DNA from: Clostridium guangxiense
GTDB lineage: Bacteria; Bacillota; Clostridia; Clostridiales; Clostridiaceae
Assembly: GCF_021043395.1 (NCBI RefSeq)
Contig: NZ_JAJNKE010000032.1
Location: 1 to 50,080, forward strand
Direction of reading: 5' to 3'
DNA: 50,080 bases
The position numbers and the translations under genes are program-made. This document shows positions 33,834-41,438 of this stretch, piece by piece (the stretch's first letter is position 1; every line of letters begins with the position of its first letter). The notes beneath the pieces were generated by a model that saw nothing but the letters and a program-made list of their open reading frames with translations, did no database searches and was not told the DNA's origin.

Positions 33834-34919
33834 CTATAATATTTTATCAATCAATTTTTTAGCGCGGTCAATCATATCATCGTTAACGTGAGAGTAGGTA
33901 CGCATGGTTTGTACAACATCATGACCTAATAGATTGGCCGTTGTTTTAAAGTCTAGTCCATTACCGATTAATGTAGTAGCATAAGTATGTCTTAGTTCAT
34001 GAACTGATATTTTATAACCCAAATGCTTATAAGTATTACATAAGGTTGATGATACTACATTTCTTTTTTCATAATCAAAAATTCTATCATTTAGACTTAT
34101 AATTTTTTGATTACTTTTATATTTTTTAAACTCTTCCATCAGATCCTTTGGAATTGGTATAACTCGATTCGAATTTTTTCCCTTAGTTTCTCCGAATCCA
34201 TAAACTCCCCGTTTATCTTTTTTCCACTGCTTATTAACTACAAGAAGATTATCGTTAAAACCAATATCACTCCAAGTTAGACCCATTATCTCACTTATTC
34301 TAAGTCCGCATTTAACAGCAATCATTGTTATTAGATGTAGCTTTGGGTTTTTTATCTTATTTAACAAGTCCTTAGTTTGCGCAAATGTAAGGGCCGTTTT
34401 TTCTTTTTTCTTTTTTTCAACCTTAAAGTCTATATCATGTACGGGATTTTCTAAAATTATTTTATCCTTTTTTTGGGCATAGTTGAAAAGATAATGAAGT
34501 GAAGATAAATATCCTTCTATCGACATTTGACTATATCCATTTTCAACTAACTTATCAATGCATTTCTGGATGTCAGGGGCCTTAATATCTATAACTTTTA
34601 GGTTATTAAGTGCTTCAAATTTGGTAAATGTAGAATTGTAGTGGTCTATAGTATTTGGTTCCTTATATAGCTTCTGGTGTTCAATAAAATCTAATGTATA
34701 GTCCTTAAAAGTAATGTTTTCATAATTAGCATTTAATTTACTTTGCAAAGCTACGGTCTTTTTTAATTCATCAAGTAACTTATCTGCTGCAATTTTTGCA
34801 ACTGCTTTACCCTTAAAACCTTGCTTGCTTTTTTGCCTCCATTTCCCGCTGCTGTCTTTGTAAGAAATAATAAATTGAATTCCTTTATCTTTTTCTCGGT
34901 AAGTAATATTGTACTGCAT
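33834..34919 (-). CDS. int: Phage tyrosine-recombinase integrase
   Basis: This 361-aa integrase has an N-terminal AP2-like arm-binding domain (YREKDKGIQFIISYKDSSGK), a SAM-like core-binding domain (about 65-165) and a catalytic domain. The catalytic residues are visible: Arg in AVKCGLRISEIMGL, HELRHTYATTL, LLGHDVVQTMRTYSHV with the nucleophile Tyr near the C terminus. AGAAAGGATG before the ATG at 34919 sets the start; the frame extends to 34940. It is the outermost gene, adjacent to the attachment region, as in most temperate Firmicute phages. Confidence 0.94.
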   Translation of the reverse strand: MQYNITYREKDKGIQFIISYKDSSGKWRQKSKQGFKGKAVAKIAADKLLDELKKTVALQSKLNANYENITFKDYTLDFIEHQKLYKEPNTIDHYNSTFTKFEALNNLKVIDIKAPDIQKCIDKLVENGYSQMSIEGYLSSLHYLFNYAQKKDKIILENPVHDIDFKVEKKKKEKTALTFAQTKDLLNKIKNPKLHLITMIAVKCGLRISEIMGLTWSDIGFNDNLLVVNKQWKKDKRGVYGFGETKGKNSNRVIPIPKDLMEEFKKYKSNQKIISLNDRIFDYEKRNVVSSTLCNTYKHLGYKISVHELRHTYATTLIGNGLDFKTTANLLGHDVVQTMRTYSHVNDDMIDRAKKLIDKIL

Positions 34920-34934
34920 AAAATCATCCTTTCT

Positions 34935-34946
34935 GAACATATGTTC
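34935..34946. promoter_or_regulatory. Palindrome upstream of the integrase gene
   Basis: GAACATATGTTC is a perfect 12-bp palindrome just upstream of the int RBS. It shares GAAC/GTTC half-sites with the repressor operators but has a different spacing. Confidence 0.4.
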
Positions 34947-34983
34947 TTAAAATTTTAGAAAAATATATAAAGACTTTTAGTCT

Positions 34984-35451
34984 TTAAAGCATTTTTAGTA
35001 TTATCAAATTAGGTTCGAAATACACTAAATAATTATCTATTTCATAACATATACCATACTTTTCACGGTAATGCTGAATTGCCTGTCCAAGAAATTCCTC
35101 GGTAATATTTAAATACTCAGCAATTTCATGCTTGGATCTTATGCCCTTCTCAAAGGCATTAATTAAATCAACAATGCCTACAAGTTTTTCATATCCCCAG
35201 TTACGGGCTCTTTTTTCCTGTTTTATGTTATTAGTGTCAGTTTGATCAAGTATGTTGCCATATGTAGTGCAGTAGTGTCCAAGCTCTTCGGATAGTATAC
35301 AGTTTTTCTCACGCGAATTGAGATTTTTTTCAATAGCTATTTTATTGTTTTTACATATTCCACTTAGTCCAAATTTATGTAACGATCCCTCTTTAATTTT
35401 TAATCTTTTATCCTTATTTTCAGCTTCAATCAATAATTCTTCATATGTCAT
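34984..35451 (-). CDS. ImmA/IrrE-type metallopeptidase-like phage protein
   Basis: This 155-aa protein resembles ImmA-type anti-repressor proteases. ILSEELGHYCTTYG corresponds to the zinc-site helix; the first His of HExxH is replaced (SEELGH), as in many phage versions I know. MTYEELLIEAEN at the N terminus and the following CKNNKIAIEKNLNSREKNC are typical. GGTGG precedes the ATG. It lies directly downstream of the CI-like repressor, which it would be expected to cleave or modulate during induction (inferred). Confidence 0.85.
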   Translation of the reverse strand: MTYEELLIEAENKDKRLKIKEGSLHKFGLSGICKNNKIAIEKNLNSREKNCILSEELGHYCTTYGNILDQTDTNNIKQEKRARNWGYEKLVGIVDLINAFEKGIRSKHEIAEYLNITEEFLGQAIQHYREKYGICYEIDNYLVYFEPNLIILKML

Positions 35452-35471
35452 ATATTCGCCACCTTGTAAAT

Positions 35472-35816
35472 CTAGTCTTCATCATCAAATAAAGCATCTA
35501 TGTATTTTTCTAGTAGTTTCATTTTTTGAGGTGTTAAGTCCTTACCTTCTAGATGCGCGGCTAAAGTATTAATTTGATTTTCTTTGTTTGATTTTTCTTC
35601 ACTATCTAAACCCAATAAATAATCTAAGGTTACGTTAAAATATTTAGCAAGTATTCTAACATAAGACATTGATGGTTCGGCTTTGCCGTTTTCCCATCTT
35701 GAAATCATAGATTTAGATGGATTAACACCATATTTTTTTAATTGTTCTGCCATTTCGTCCATTGATATATTTTTTTCTTCTCTTAAAGATTTTAAAATTT
35801 CGCTTATATTTTTCAT
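35472..35816 (-). CDS. CI-like phage repressor (XRE HTH)
   Basis: This 114-aa protein has an N-terminal XRE helix-turn-helix (about 6-68: LREEKNISMDEMAEQL, SKSMISRWENGKAEPS, LAKYFNVTLDYLLGL) and a short C-terminal helical tail probably used for dimerisation. There is no LexA-type peptidase domain, consistent with an ImmA partner next door. AGGAG lies about 10 nt before the ATG. It should repress the rightward early promoter and its own gene through the GTTCC/GGAAC operators. Confidence 0.9.
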   Translation of the reverse strand: MKNISEILKSLREEKNISMDEMAEQLKKYGVNPSKSMISRWENGKAEPSMSYVRILAKYFNVTLDYLLGLDSEEKSNKENQINTLAAHLEGKDLTPQKMKLLEKYIDALFDDED

Positions 35817-35852
35817 TTTTCTTAAACTCCTTGTAAAAAATTGATTAATCTG

Positions 35853-35881
35853 ATTATATCATACAAATTCCATAATGGGAA
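35853..35881 (-). promoter_or_regulatory. Repressor promoter (leftward)
   Basis: On the minus strand TTCCCA (35881-35876) and TATAAT (35858-35853) are 17 bp apart. The -35 lies within operator TTCCATAATGGGAAC. Confidence 0.55.
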
Positions 35882-35967
35882 CATATTTTTAAAAAAAATC
35901 ATAAAAAGTTATTGACAAAGGAACAAATGTTTACTATACTAAAATCATAAAGTTCCTAAAAAGGAAC
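35868..35967. promoter_or_regulatory. Lysogeny switch operators
   Basis: Three related sites lie in the intergenic switch region: TTCCATAATGGGAAC (35868-35882), an imperfect GGAACAAATGTTT (35920-35932), and GTTCCTAAAAAGGAAC (35952-35967, perfect palindrome). They overlap the leftward -35, the spacer of the rightward promoter and the region just after its -10. Confidence 0.7.
35912..35940 (+). promoter_or_regulatory. Rightward early promoter
   Basis: TTGACA (35912-35917) and TATACT (35935-35940) are 17 bp apart, driving the Cro-like and early genes. Confidence 0.8.
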
Positions 35968-35986
35968 AATGGAAGGAGGAATATAG

Positions 35987-36229
35987 ATGTCTGGTTACGC
36001 AAAAGTTAAAGGCTACCTTGTAGAACATGGGATAAAACAGAAAGATGTAGCCACTATTCTAGGTATGTCTAATTCTACATTTAATAACAAATTGAATGGA
36101 ATAGGAGATTTTACAATAACACAAGTAAAAAAAATGTGTAAAGAATTAAACATGAATGCAGATATTTTTTTTGCAGATTTTGTTCCTAAATCGGAACGAG
36201 AAAATTCTATAAAGGAGGTTGCTATTTAA
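35987..36229 (+). CDS. Cro-like XRE regulator (80 aa)
   Basis: This 80-aa protein has an XRE-type helix-turn-helix (VEHGIKQKDVATILGMSNSTFNNKLNGIGDFTITQVKKMC..) covering most of its length. It is the first rightward gene, divergent from the CI-like repressor, so it is the natural Cro counterpart. AAGGAGG at 35973-35979 precedes the ATG. Its 3' end carries a further operator-like palindrome (36182-36197). Confidence 0.88.
   Translation: MSGYAKVKGYLVEHGIKQKDVATILGMSNSTFNNKLNGIGDFTITQVKKMCKELNMNADIFFADFVPKSERENSIKEVAI
36182..36197. promoter_or_regulatory. Operator-like palindrome inside the cro-like gene
   Basis: GTTCCTAAATCGGAAC has the same GTTCC..GGAAC half-sites as the switch operators and lies about 215 bp downstream within coding sequence. 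Confidence 0.5.
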
Positions 36230-36230
36230 A

Positions 36231-36539
36231 ATGGAACAACTCCTTACTAAAAAAGATGTAGCGAAGCTTTTAAATGTATCATTACCAACAATAGACCGAT
36301 ACATTTCAGACAAAATACTTACTCCCGTAAAGGGAATACCAACAGTTAGATTTACGCCAAGCCATATCGAAGAACTTGAAGGTGTTGAGCCAGAAAGATT
36401 TTCTCCATTAGAACGCAGAAGGCTTGAAAAAGAACTTGAAGAATGGAAACACAGAGCAGAGGAAGCAGAAAAAATAATCGCTAGGGTAAATATGATTACA
36501 ACTGAAACTATGTATTTAAAGTTAAAGGAGAGTGTATAA
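36231..36539 (+). CDS. Excisionase-like HTH protein
   Basis: This 102-aa protein starts MEQLLTKKDVAKLLNVSLPTIDRYISDKILTP.., a MerR/excisionase-type winged helix (HTH_17 pattern), followed by VRFTPSHIEEL and a charged coiled-coil (LERRRLEKELEEWKHRAEEAEKI). AAAGGAGGT (36212-36219) favours the ATG at 36231. It could be the excisionase or a transcription factor for the early operon; the coiled coil suggests oligomerisation. Confidence 0.82.
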   Translation: MEQLLTKKDVAKLLNVSLPTIDRYISDKILTPVKGIPTVRFTPSHIEELEGVEPERFSPLERRRLEKELEEWKHRAEEAEKIIARVNMITTETMYLKLKESV

Positions 36540-36540
36540 A

Positions 36541-36764
36541 ATGCTTAAATTAAAGGATTTAATAAATTACCTTTAGAAGCTCAAAAGGTTTTTACAGGAT
36601 TTCTTAAAAATTTTTATGCAGCATTTGAATTTCCACAGGATCATGAAGTTGCAAAAGTTGCTATTGCAAGGGAAGGTCGAGGGAAACACGCAACACAATT
36701 TATAAAAGCTACTACTAAAAGTGGTGAGTGGTTCAGAGTTCTATCTCCACATACTTGGTACTAG
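36541..36764 (+). pseudogene. Frameshifted small phage gene
   Basis: The ATG at 36541 has a good RBS (AAAGGAG, 36527-36533), but its frame stops after 11 codons at 36574-36576. The -1 frame is open from 36549 to the TAG at 36762 and encodes a plausible 71-residue protein (FNKLPLEAQKVFTGFLKNFY .. GEWFRVLSPHTWY) with no usable start. Loss of one base near 36549 explains this; programmed -1 frameshifting is an alternative, but no classical slippery heptamer is seen. The protein family is not recognised. Confidence 0.6.
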
Positions 36765-36776
36765 GAGGTTGGTTCT

Positions 36777-36932
36777 ATGACTGATGAACAGAAAAGGCGT
36801 GAGATAGCCTATAAAAGACAAGGACTTGAGCAGATAAAAAATATGGTTTCAGATGAACAATACCAAGAAAGAAAAGAGGTTGTTGATAAGGAAATCATGG
36901 AACTAGATGGCAAGAGCCACGGAAGGAGGTGA
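36777..36932 (+). CDS. Small charged phage protein (51 aa)
   Basis: MTDEQKRREIAYKRQGLEQI opens a 51-aa, highly charged, probably helical protein ending DGKSHGRR. TAGGAGGTTGG precedes the ATG, and its end supplies the RBS of the next gene (GGAAGGAGGTGAGG). It is unrecognised and sits in a tightly packed early operon. Confidence 0.65.
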   Translation: MTDEQKRREIAYKRQGLEQIKNMVSDEQYQERKEVVDKEIMELDGKSHGRR

Positions 36933-36936
36933 GGAA

Positions 36937-37074
36937 ATGTTAGGAACTAAGTATGATTTAGCAGCAATTATAAGATTAGATTCAGCAAAGTTATGTTATG
37001 AGCATACTGGCATTGCACTGGTTATTACTGATGGTAAATACATTCAAATAGAAGATGAGAAGGAGGAAAAATAA
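36937..37074 (+). CDS. Small phage protein (45 aa)
   Basis: MLGTKYDLAAIIRLDSAKLC opens a 45-aa acidic protein ending EDEKEEK. GGAGGTGAGG sits 4 nt before the ATG. The AAGGAGG at its 3' end serves the next gene. Unrecognised. Confidence 0.55.
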   Translation: MLGTKYDLAAIIRLDSAKLCYEHTGIALVITDGKYIQIEDEKEEK

Positions 37075-37077
37075 TTT

Positions 37078-37314
37078 ATGTGGATTAGAAGTCAAGATAA
37101 AAAAGATTTATTAAATGCACATAGAAGGATACATGCTGTGGATCAAGCTGTATATGCTGACAGTATGAGAATAGGTAGATATAAAACCAATGAAAGAGCT
37201 CTTGAAGTAGTAGACATGATACAAAATCAATTGGTAGTTGGCTCATCAAGTGATGTGATACTTCATGGAAAAAGGATTATGCAAGAAAATGTTTTTCAAA
37301 TGCCTGAGAAATAA
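37078..37314 (+). CDS. Small phage protein (78 aa)
   Basis: A protein starting MWIRSQDKKDLLNAHRRIHA, a pattern I associate with conserved small proteins of Firmicute phages and mobile elements, with IGRYKTNERALEVVDMIQ in the middle. AAGGAGG lies about 10 nt upstream of the ATG. The function is unknown. A hairpin follows its stop codon. Confidence 0.7.
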   Translation: MWIRSQDKKDLLNAHRRIHAVDQAVYADSMRIGRYKTNERALEVVDMIQNQLVVGSSSDVILHGKRIMQENVFQMPEK

Positions 37315-37338
37315 AAAAGGACTCTCGCCAAAGAGTCC
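37310..37338 (-). terminator. Hairpin with minus-strand T tract
   Basis: GGACTCT (37319-37325) and AGAGTCC (37332-37338) form a 7-bp stem. On the plus strand an A run precedes it and no T run follows; on the minus strand a T run follows. It therefore looks like a terminator for leftward, antisense transcription, or a simple processing hairpin. Confidence 0.45.
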
Positions 37339-37375
37339 AAACAAAGTTTTATAACACATTCATTCTAATACAGGA

Positions 37376-37657
37376 ATGAAAATAAATCAAGAAAGGATTA
37401 TTGATTTGATTAAGCAAGTAGCATTAATTAAATTCAAAGGCTATCAAGAATTTATGGAGTACTCATATTTCACTGATATAGAAGATTTAAAAGAAGGTGA
37501 TGTTGTAGTAGTACCAACCAATAACTTTTATTCAGTAGGTGTATTTTCAAGGTACAGTACCAACAAGCAGCATATAAAAAACGCATCTAAATGGATAGTT
37601 GAAAAAGTTGATACTGAAGCTTTTGAAACAAAAATGTTTTTAGGAGGTTTTGATTAA
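37376..37657 (+). CDS. Hypothetical phage protein (93 aa or shorter)
   Basis: The frame runs from an ATG at 37376 (MKINQERIIDLIKQVALIKF) to the stop at 37655-37657. That ATG has AGGA only 1 nt upstream; AAAGG at 37392-37396 followed by a TTG at 37406 is an alternative start. The centre, EDLKEGDVVVVPTNNFYSVGVFSRY, is beta-rich. Its stop overlaps the next ATG by one base. Confidence 0.65.
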   Translation: MKINQERIIDLIKQVALIKFKGYQEFMEYSYFTDIEDLKEGDVVVVPTNNFYSVGVFSRYSTNKQHIKNASKWIVEKVDTEAFETKMFLGGFD

Positions 37658-37941
37658 TGAATGAAAACCTAGAAATTATAAAAGCAATAATGACTGAAGC
37701 AATCAAGATAGATATTACTGGAAAGCAAGATATAGAATTCAACTACCATTCAGCTAGTAAAAAATTAACTATATCAGTTTGTACAGACGCTACTAATCCG
37801 ACATTTAATGATGGGTTAACCAGAAGTTGGCACGTTAGTGTCAAAAATACTGAACTATTAAAAGCGGTTCTTAAGGAACTTCAAAATATTGAGGTGCCAG
37901 CAGAAGAGTCAAGCAAAGAAGTTAATGACTTCTTAGGATAA
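37657..37941 (+). CDS. Hypothetical phage protein with C-terminal NDFLG tail (94 aa)
   Basis: MNENLEIIKAIMTEAIKIDI opens a small mixed alpha/beta protein whose last residues are EESSKEVNDFLG, an acidic tail ending in an aromatic-hydrophobic tip. Two other proteins of this prophage (the SSB-like protein ending at 40878 and the protein ending at 44570) end almost identically. GGAGGTTTTGATTA precedes the ATG. The family is unknown; the tail suggests contact with the same partner as the SSB-like protein. Confidence 0.75.
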   Translation: MNENLEIIKAIMTEAIKIDITGKQDIEFNYHSASKKLTISVCTDATNPTFNDGLTRSWHVSVKNTELLKAVLKELQNIEVPAEESSKEVNDFLG

Positions 37942-37961
37942 ATAAGTTAGGAGGTTTTAAG

Positions 37962-38426
37962 TTGAATACACAAATAGAAATACCAATTAAAAAGGTTACC
38001 GTAGCACAGGTTGTTAAATCAAGGTTTAGTGCTCTTAAAACAAAGGTTAAGAGTGTCAATTTTATAGGTACTGAATACTTCTTTCTAAAAGATGAAATGG
38101 CACCTAAAGGTTTTAAAAATAGAATTGGTGCTCTGAAAGAAATTAGAGAAATAAATGGGAATGTTTTTGAGTATTTCCTAGATGGCTACAAGTTTACTGA
38201 TAATGATGTCGAGCATTATAAAATTTCAAGTGATAATTCAATAATAATTTTGGATACAGGAATGGATAAGCTAGGAAAAATTGGTCTCAACTATAATTAT
38301 TACAGCTATTTTAAGAAACTTGGTGCACAGTTAAAATTCAAGGATAGAGTTAGTCCAATAGGATTGTTTAAAGATAATGAATTTATAGGTGTTGTATTGC
38401 CAATAAGAATTAAGGAGGAAAATTAA
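37962..38426 (+). CDS. Hypothetical phage protein (154 aa)
   Basis: The TTG start at 37962 follows AGGAGGT. The protein begins MNTQIEIPIKKVTVAQVVKS and ends IGLFKDNEFIGVVLPIRIKEEN; it is beta-rich and contains no Cys. I recognise no family. It precedes a Thr/Lys-rich gene by 2 nt within the recombination-type cluster. Confidence 0.72.
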   Translation: MNTQIEIPIKKVTVAQVVKSRFSALKTKVKSVNFIGTEYFFLKDEMAPKGFKNRIGALKEIREINGNVFEYFLDGYKFTDNDVEHYKISSDNSIIILDTGMDKLGKIGLNYNYYSYFKKLGAQLKFKDRVSPIGLFKDNEFIGVVLPIRIKEEN

Positions 38427-38428
38427 TT

Positions 38429-38893
38429 ATGAAAATAACAGCAGAATTCAATTCAAATGAGGAGTTACTAAGTTTTATAGGTGCCTTTGGTGCTAATGGA
38501 ATTACTACACTTGCAACAGAAACAAACAACAATTTATCACAGGGTATAGTAAATTCTACAGTAGTAAAGGAAAATTCAACGAGTAAAGCTCAGGACACTA
38601 AGAAAGTGACAACAAAAACTGAAACTGCAGCAGAAACAGCAAAGAAGGAAACCACAAAGACTAATACAGCTCCTAATGATAAACCAAAGGAGACAGCAAA
38701 GGAAGGGTCAAAGTCTGAGGGAGAAGTTCAGATAACTAAGGAAATGATTAGAGCTAAGTTCATGGAGCTAATTAAAGCTGGTAAGTCAAAAGAAGCTAAG
38801 GAAATAACTAAAAAGTATGGTGCTAGTAAGTTACCAGAGTTGAAGGAAGAAAATTATCCAGCAGTATATAAGGAAGTGGAGGCATTACTGTAA
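38429..38893 (+). CDS. Phage protein with Thr/Lys linker and C-terminal helical domain
   Basis: The N terminus (about 1-45) is short and hydrophobic, residues about 50-105 form a low-complexity T/K/E linker, and the C-terminal 50 residues (TKEMIRAKFMELIKAGKSKE .. KKYGASKLPELKEENY) form a small helical domain. I have seen similar tails in phage DNA-recombination proteins. It may be a tether for a nucleic-acid binding partner; this is inferred. AAGGAGGAAAATTA precedes the ATG. Confidence 0.72.
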   Translation: MKITAEFNSNEELLSFIGAFGANGITTLATETNNNLSQGIVNSTVVKENSTSKAQDTKKVTTKTETAAETAKKETTKTNTAPNDKPKETAKEGSKSEGEVQITKEMIRAKFMELIKAGKSKEAKEITKKYGASKLPELKEENYPAVYKEVEALL

Positions 38894-39135
38894 TGGCAGT
38901 TCATAAACTAAGTCTTTCAGAGAATAGAGAATTTAATCACATAATTTATGTAGAATCTAATTTTGATACAGATTATGTAGATTCTGTTATAGATGATATA
39001 GCGGGAGATTCCATATGTACTGATGATATAATAGCTGATCTTGAACAAAAAGGATTTACCATAAAAAATACTTGCTTAGATGAAGATGGAGAAATTTCAG
39101 AATTTGAATTTGAAGAATCGGAGGAATTAGAATAA
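38893..39135 (+). CDS. Small acidic phage protein (80 aa)
   Basis: MAVHKLSLSENREFNHIIYV begins an 80-aa protein that becomes strongly acidic (DDIAGDSICTDDI, EDGEISEFEFEESEELE). The ATG overlaps the preceding stop codon, and its own stop overlaps the next ATG, so it is translated as part of a coupled run. No family is recognised; the acidity could indicate DNA mimicry, which is speculative. Confidence 0.7.
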   Translation: MAVHKLSLSENREFNHIIYVESNFDTDYVDSVIDDIAGDSICTDDIIADLEQKGFTIKNTCLDEDGEISEFEFEESEELE

Positions 39136-40286
39136 TGCCAGAACAACATGCGATATTAAGCGCTAGTTCTTCGCACAGGTGGCTCGCTTGTCCACCATGT
39201 GTAAGACTAGAAGAAAAATTTCCACAAAAAACAAGCGAATATGCAGCAGAAGGAACTCTTGCACATGAATTAGGAGAGATAAGCTTAAAATTCACGCTAG
39301 GTGAAATGCCTACAAGGACATTCAATTCCAAGCTTAAAAAAATTCAAGGGGATAAATTATTTACCGCAGATATGCCTGACTATGTAGAAACTTATGTTGA
39401 TACTTGCTTAGAGAAGTTTTCAGAAGCTAAAGCAAAAACACCGGATGCTATTTTCAAGGTAGAACAAAAACTTGATTTTTCTGAATGGGTTCCAGAAGGT
39501 TTTGGAACGGGAGACTTTGTAACAATAGCAGATGGAACTATGGAAATATGTGATTTAAAGTATGGAAAAGGTGTTCCCGTAAGTGCCAAAGGCAATCCAC
39601 AAATGAGACTTTATGCACTTGGAGCAATAGCAGAATTTAGTTTCTTATATGACATTGAAAAAATAAAAATGACCATAATACAACCTCGTTTAGATAGTAT
39701 TTCTACTGATGAAATATCAGTAAAAGATTTACTAGAATGGGCTGAAAAAGTATTGAAACCAACGGCAGAACTTGCATTTAAAGGTGAAGGAGAATTTAAA
39801 GCTGGTGAGCACTGTGGATTCTGTAGAGCGAAAAGCGTATGTAAGGCTAGAGCTGATAAGAATATGGAACTTGCTAAGTATGAATTTAGATCTACTGATA
39901 CCTTAAGTGAAAAAGATATATCAAATATTTTGGGTCAAGCCGATGAACTTGCTAAATGGGTTAAGGACATACAGGAGTATGCGTTAGACCAAGCATTGCA
40001 AGGTGTAGCATATGAAGGTTGGAAAGTTGTAGAAGGTAGAAGCAATAGAAAATACACTGACACTGAAAAAGTAGCAGAAATATTAATTGCTAACCAATAT
40101 GCTGAAGGTGTTATTTATAAACCTAAAGAGCTTCAAGGTCTTACTAACATGGAGAAGCTTGTTGGTAAGAAAAAATTAAATCAGTTAATAGGTGATCTTA
40201 TAGAGAAACCTCAGGGTAAACCTGTATTAGTATCTCAGGATGATAAAAGACCAGTGTTTAATTCTGCAAAAGCAGATTTTGAATAA
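39135..40286 (+). CDS. DUF2800 phage nuclease (PD-(D/E)XK, RecB-like)
   Basis: This 383-aa protein begins with the DUF2800 signature (ILSASSSHRWLACPPCVRLEE, then EYAAEGTLAHELGE). The RecB/Cas4-like nuclease core shows GTGDFVTIADGTMEICDLKYGKG (Asp and E/D-x-K at about 125-150), QMRLYAL and a C-terminal Cys cluster, CGFCRAKSVCKARA, as in Cas4/AddB-type exonucleases. It is likely the phage recombination exonuclease working with the SSB-like protein encoded next. Confidence 0.85.
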   Translation: MPEQHAILSASSSHRWLACPPCVRLEEKFPQKTSEYAAEGTLAHELGEISLKFTLGEMPTRTFNSKLKKIQGDKLFTADMPDYVETYVDTCLEKFSEAKAKTPDAIFKVEQKLDFSEWVPEGFGTGDFVTIADGTMEICDLKYGKGVPVSAKGNPQMRLYALGAIAEFSFLYDIEKIKMTIIQPRLDSISTDEISVKDLLEWAEKVLKPTAELAFKGEGEFKAGEHCGFCRAKSVCKARADKNMELAKYEFRSTDTLSEKDISNILGQADELAKWVKDIQEYALDQALQGVAYEGWKVVEGRSNRKYTDTEKVAEILIANQYAEGVIYKPKELQGLTNMEKLVGKKKLNQLIGDLIEKPQGKPVLVSQDDKRPVFNSAKADFE

Positions 40287-40320
40287 ATAAAAAATTTAAA
40301 TATGAAGGAGAATGATTAAT

Positions 40321-40878
40321 ATGTCAAATATAAAAGCAAAAAGAACAGGAACAAAGGTAACTACAGGAAAGGTTAGATTAAGCTATGCACACCTTTTTGA
40401 GCCACATGCAATAGAAGGAAATGAACCAAAATACTCAGTAAGTGTAATAATACCTAAAACTGATACAGAAACATTAAAAGCTATCAAGGAAGCAGTTGCA
40501 GAAGCTAAGGAACAGGGTAAATCTAAATGGAATGGAAAAGTTCCACCTAATTTAAAAACTCCATTACGTGACGGTGATGCTGAAAGACCAGATGATGAAG
40601 CCTATGCAAATTGTTACTTTTTAAATGCTTCAAGCAAAAATAGACCAGGAGTTGTTGACCAGAATGTACAAACTATTATGGATGCAACTGAGGTTTATAG
40701 TGGCTGCTATGCGAGACTTACATTAAATTTTTATCCGTATAGTGCGAGTGGTAACAAGGGTGTTGCAGCAGGACTTGGTAATGTTCAAAAGCTTGAAGAT
40801 GGTGAACCACTTGGAGGATTTACAAGAGCAGAAGACGATTTTGACGCTGTAGGTTCAGAAGAAGACTTCTTAGGATAA
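40321..40878 (+). CDS. DUF2815 phage single-strand DNA binding-like protein
   Basis: This 185-aa protein matches the phage DUF2815 group, structurally like T7-type SSB. Features are KVRLSYAHLFEP, PKYSVSVIIPKTD, KWNGKVPPNLKTPLRDGD and ARLTLNFYPY. The acidic tail ends GSEEDFLG, in the place of an SSB C-terminal tail. GAAGGAG at 40304-40310 favours the ATG at 40321 over that at 40312. It sits between the DUF2800 nuclease and DNA polymerase, the usual order in this replication module. Confidence 0.85.
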   Translation: MSNIKAKRTGTKVTTGKVRLSYAHLFEPHAIEGNEPKYSVSVIIPKTDTETLKAIKEAVAEAKEQGKSKWNGKVPPNLKTPLRDGDAERPDDEAYANCYFLNASSKNRPGVVDQNVQTIMDATEVYSGCYARLTLNFYPYSASGNKGVAAGLGNVQKLEDGEPLGGFTRAEDDFDAVGSEEDFLG

Positions 40879-41438
40879 TGGATACTTTAGCAATAGAAAA
40901 AGAATTATGGAAAGACATACCAGGATATGAAGGTCGTTATCAGGCTTCCAACGTTGGTAGAATAAGAAGTTTAGATAGATATGTAACTCAAATAGGAAGA
41001 ACTGGTAAACCATTTACAAGATTACTTAAGGGTAAAATCCTAAAGCCAGGTAGATATAATCAAGATGGTCGTGTGTCAGTAGTGCTTGGACATGGAGCAA
41101 ATGGCTCACCAGTCCATCATCTAATTGCATTAACGTTTTTAGGAGATAGACCTAAAGGTTATGATGTTAGACATTTAGATGGAAACCCACAAAATAATAA
41201 ATTAAGTAATTTAGCTTATGGTACAAGAACTCAAAATATTTTAGATGTATATAGACAAGGAAAAAAGTGGAGAAAAACATCTATAGAACAAGCTATAAAG
41301 ATAAAACACTTATTAAAACATAATATTAAGTGTTCGGAAATAGCCAAAATTGTTAATGTTAAAACTTCTGTAGTCTATGACATAAAAGAGAATAAAATAT
41401 TTTGGTGGCTGAATAAAGAAGGTGTTATGAATGAATAA
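40878..41438 (+). CDS. HNH homing endonuclease with NUMOD4 domain
   Basis: This 186-aa free-standing homing endonuclease begins with NUMOD4 (LWKDIPGYEGRYQASNVGRIRSL), then HNH_3 (VHHLIALTFLG, DVRHLDGNPQNNKLSNLAYGT), and ends with a small helix-turn-helix (SIEQAIKIKHLL, CSEIAKIVNVKTSVVYDI). It overlaps the SSB-like stop by 1 nt and the DNA polymerase start by 8 nt, so it has inserted cleanly between two essential genes. It is not needed for phage growth by family precedent. Confidence 0.92.
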   Translation: MDTLAIEKELWKDIPGYEGRYQASNVGRIRSLDRYVTQIGRTGKPFTRLLKGKILKPGRYNQDGRVSVVLGHGANGSPVHHLIALTFLGDRPKGYDVRHLDGNPQNNKLSNLAYGTRTQNILDVYRQGKKWRKTSIEQAIKIKHLLKHNIKCSEIAKIVNVKTSVVYDIKENKIFWWLNKEGVMNE

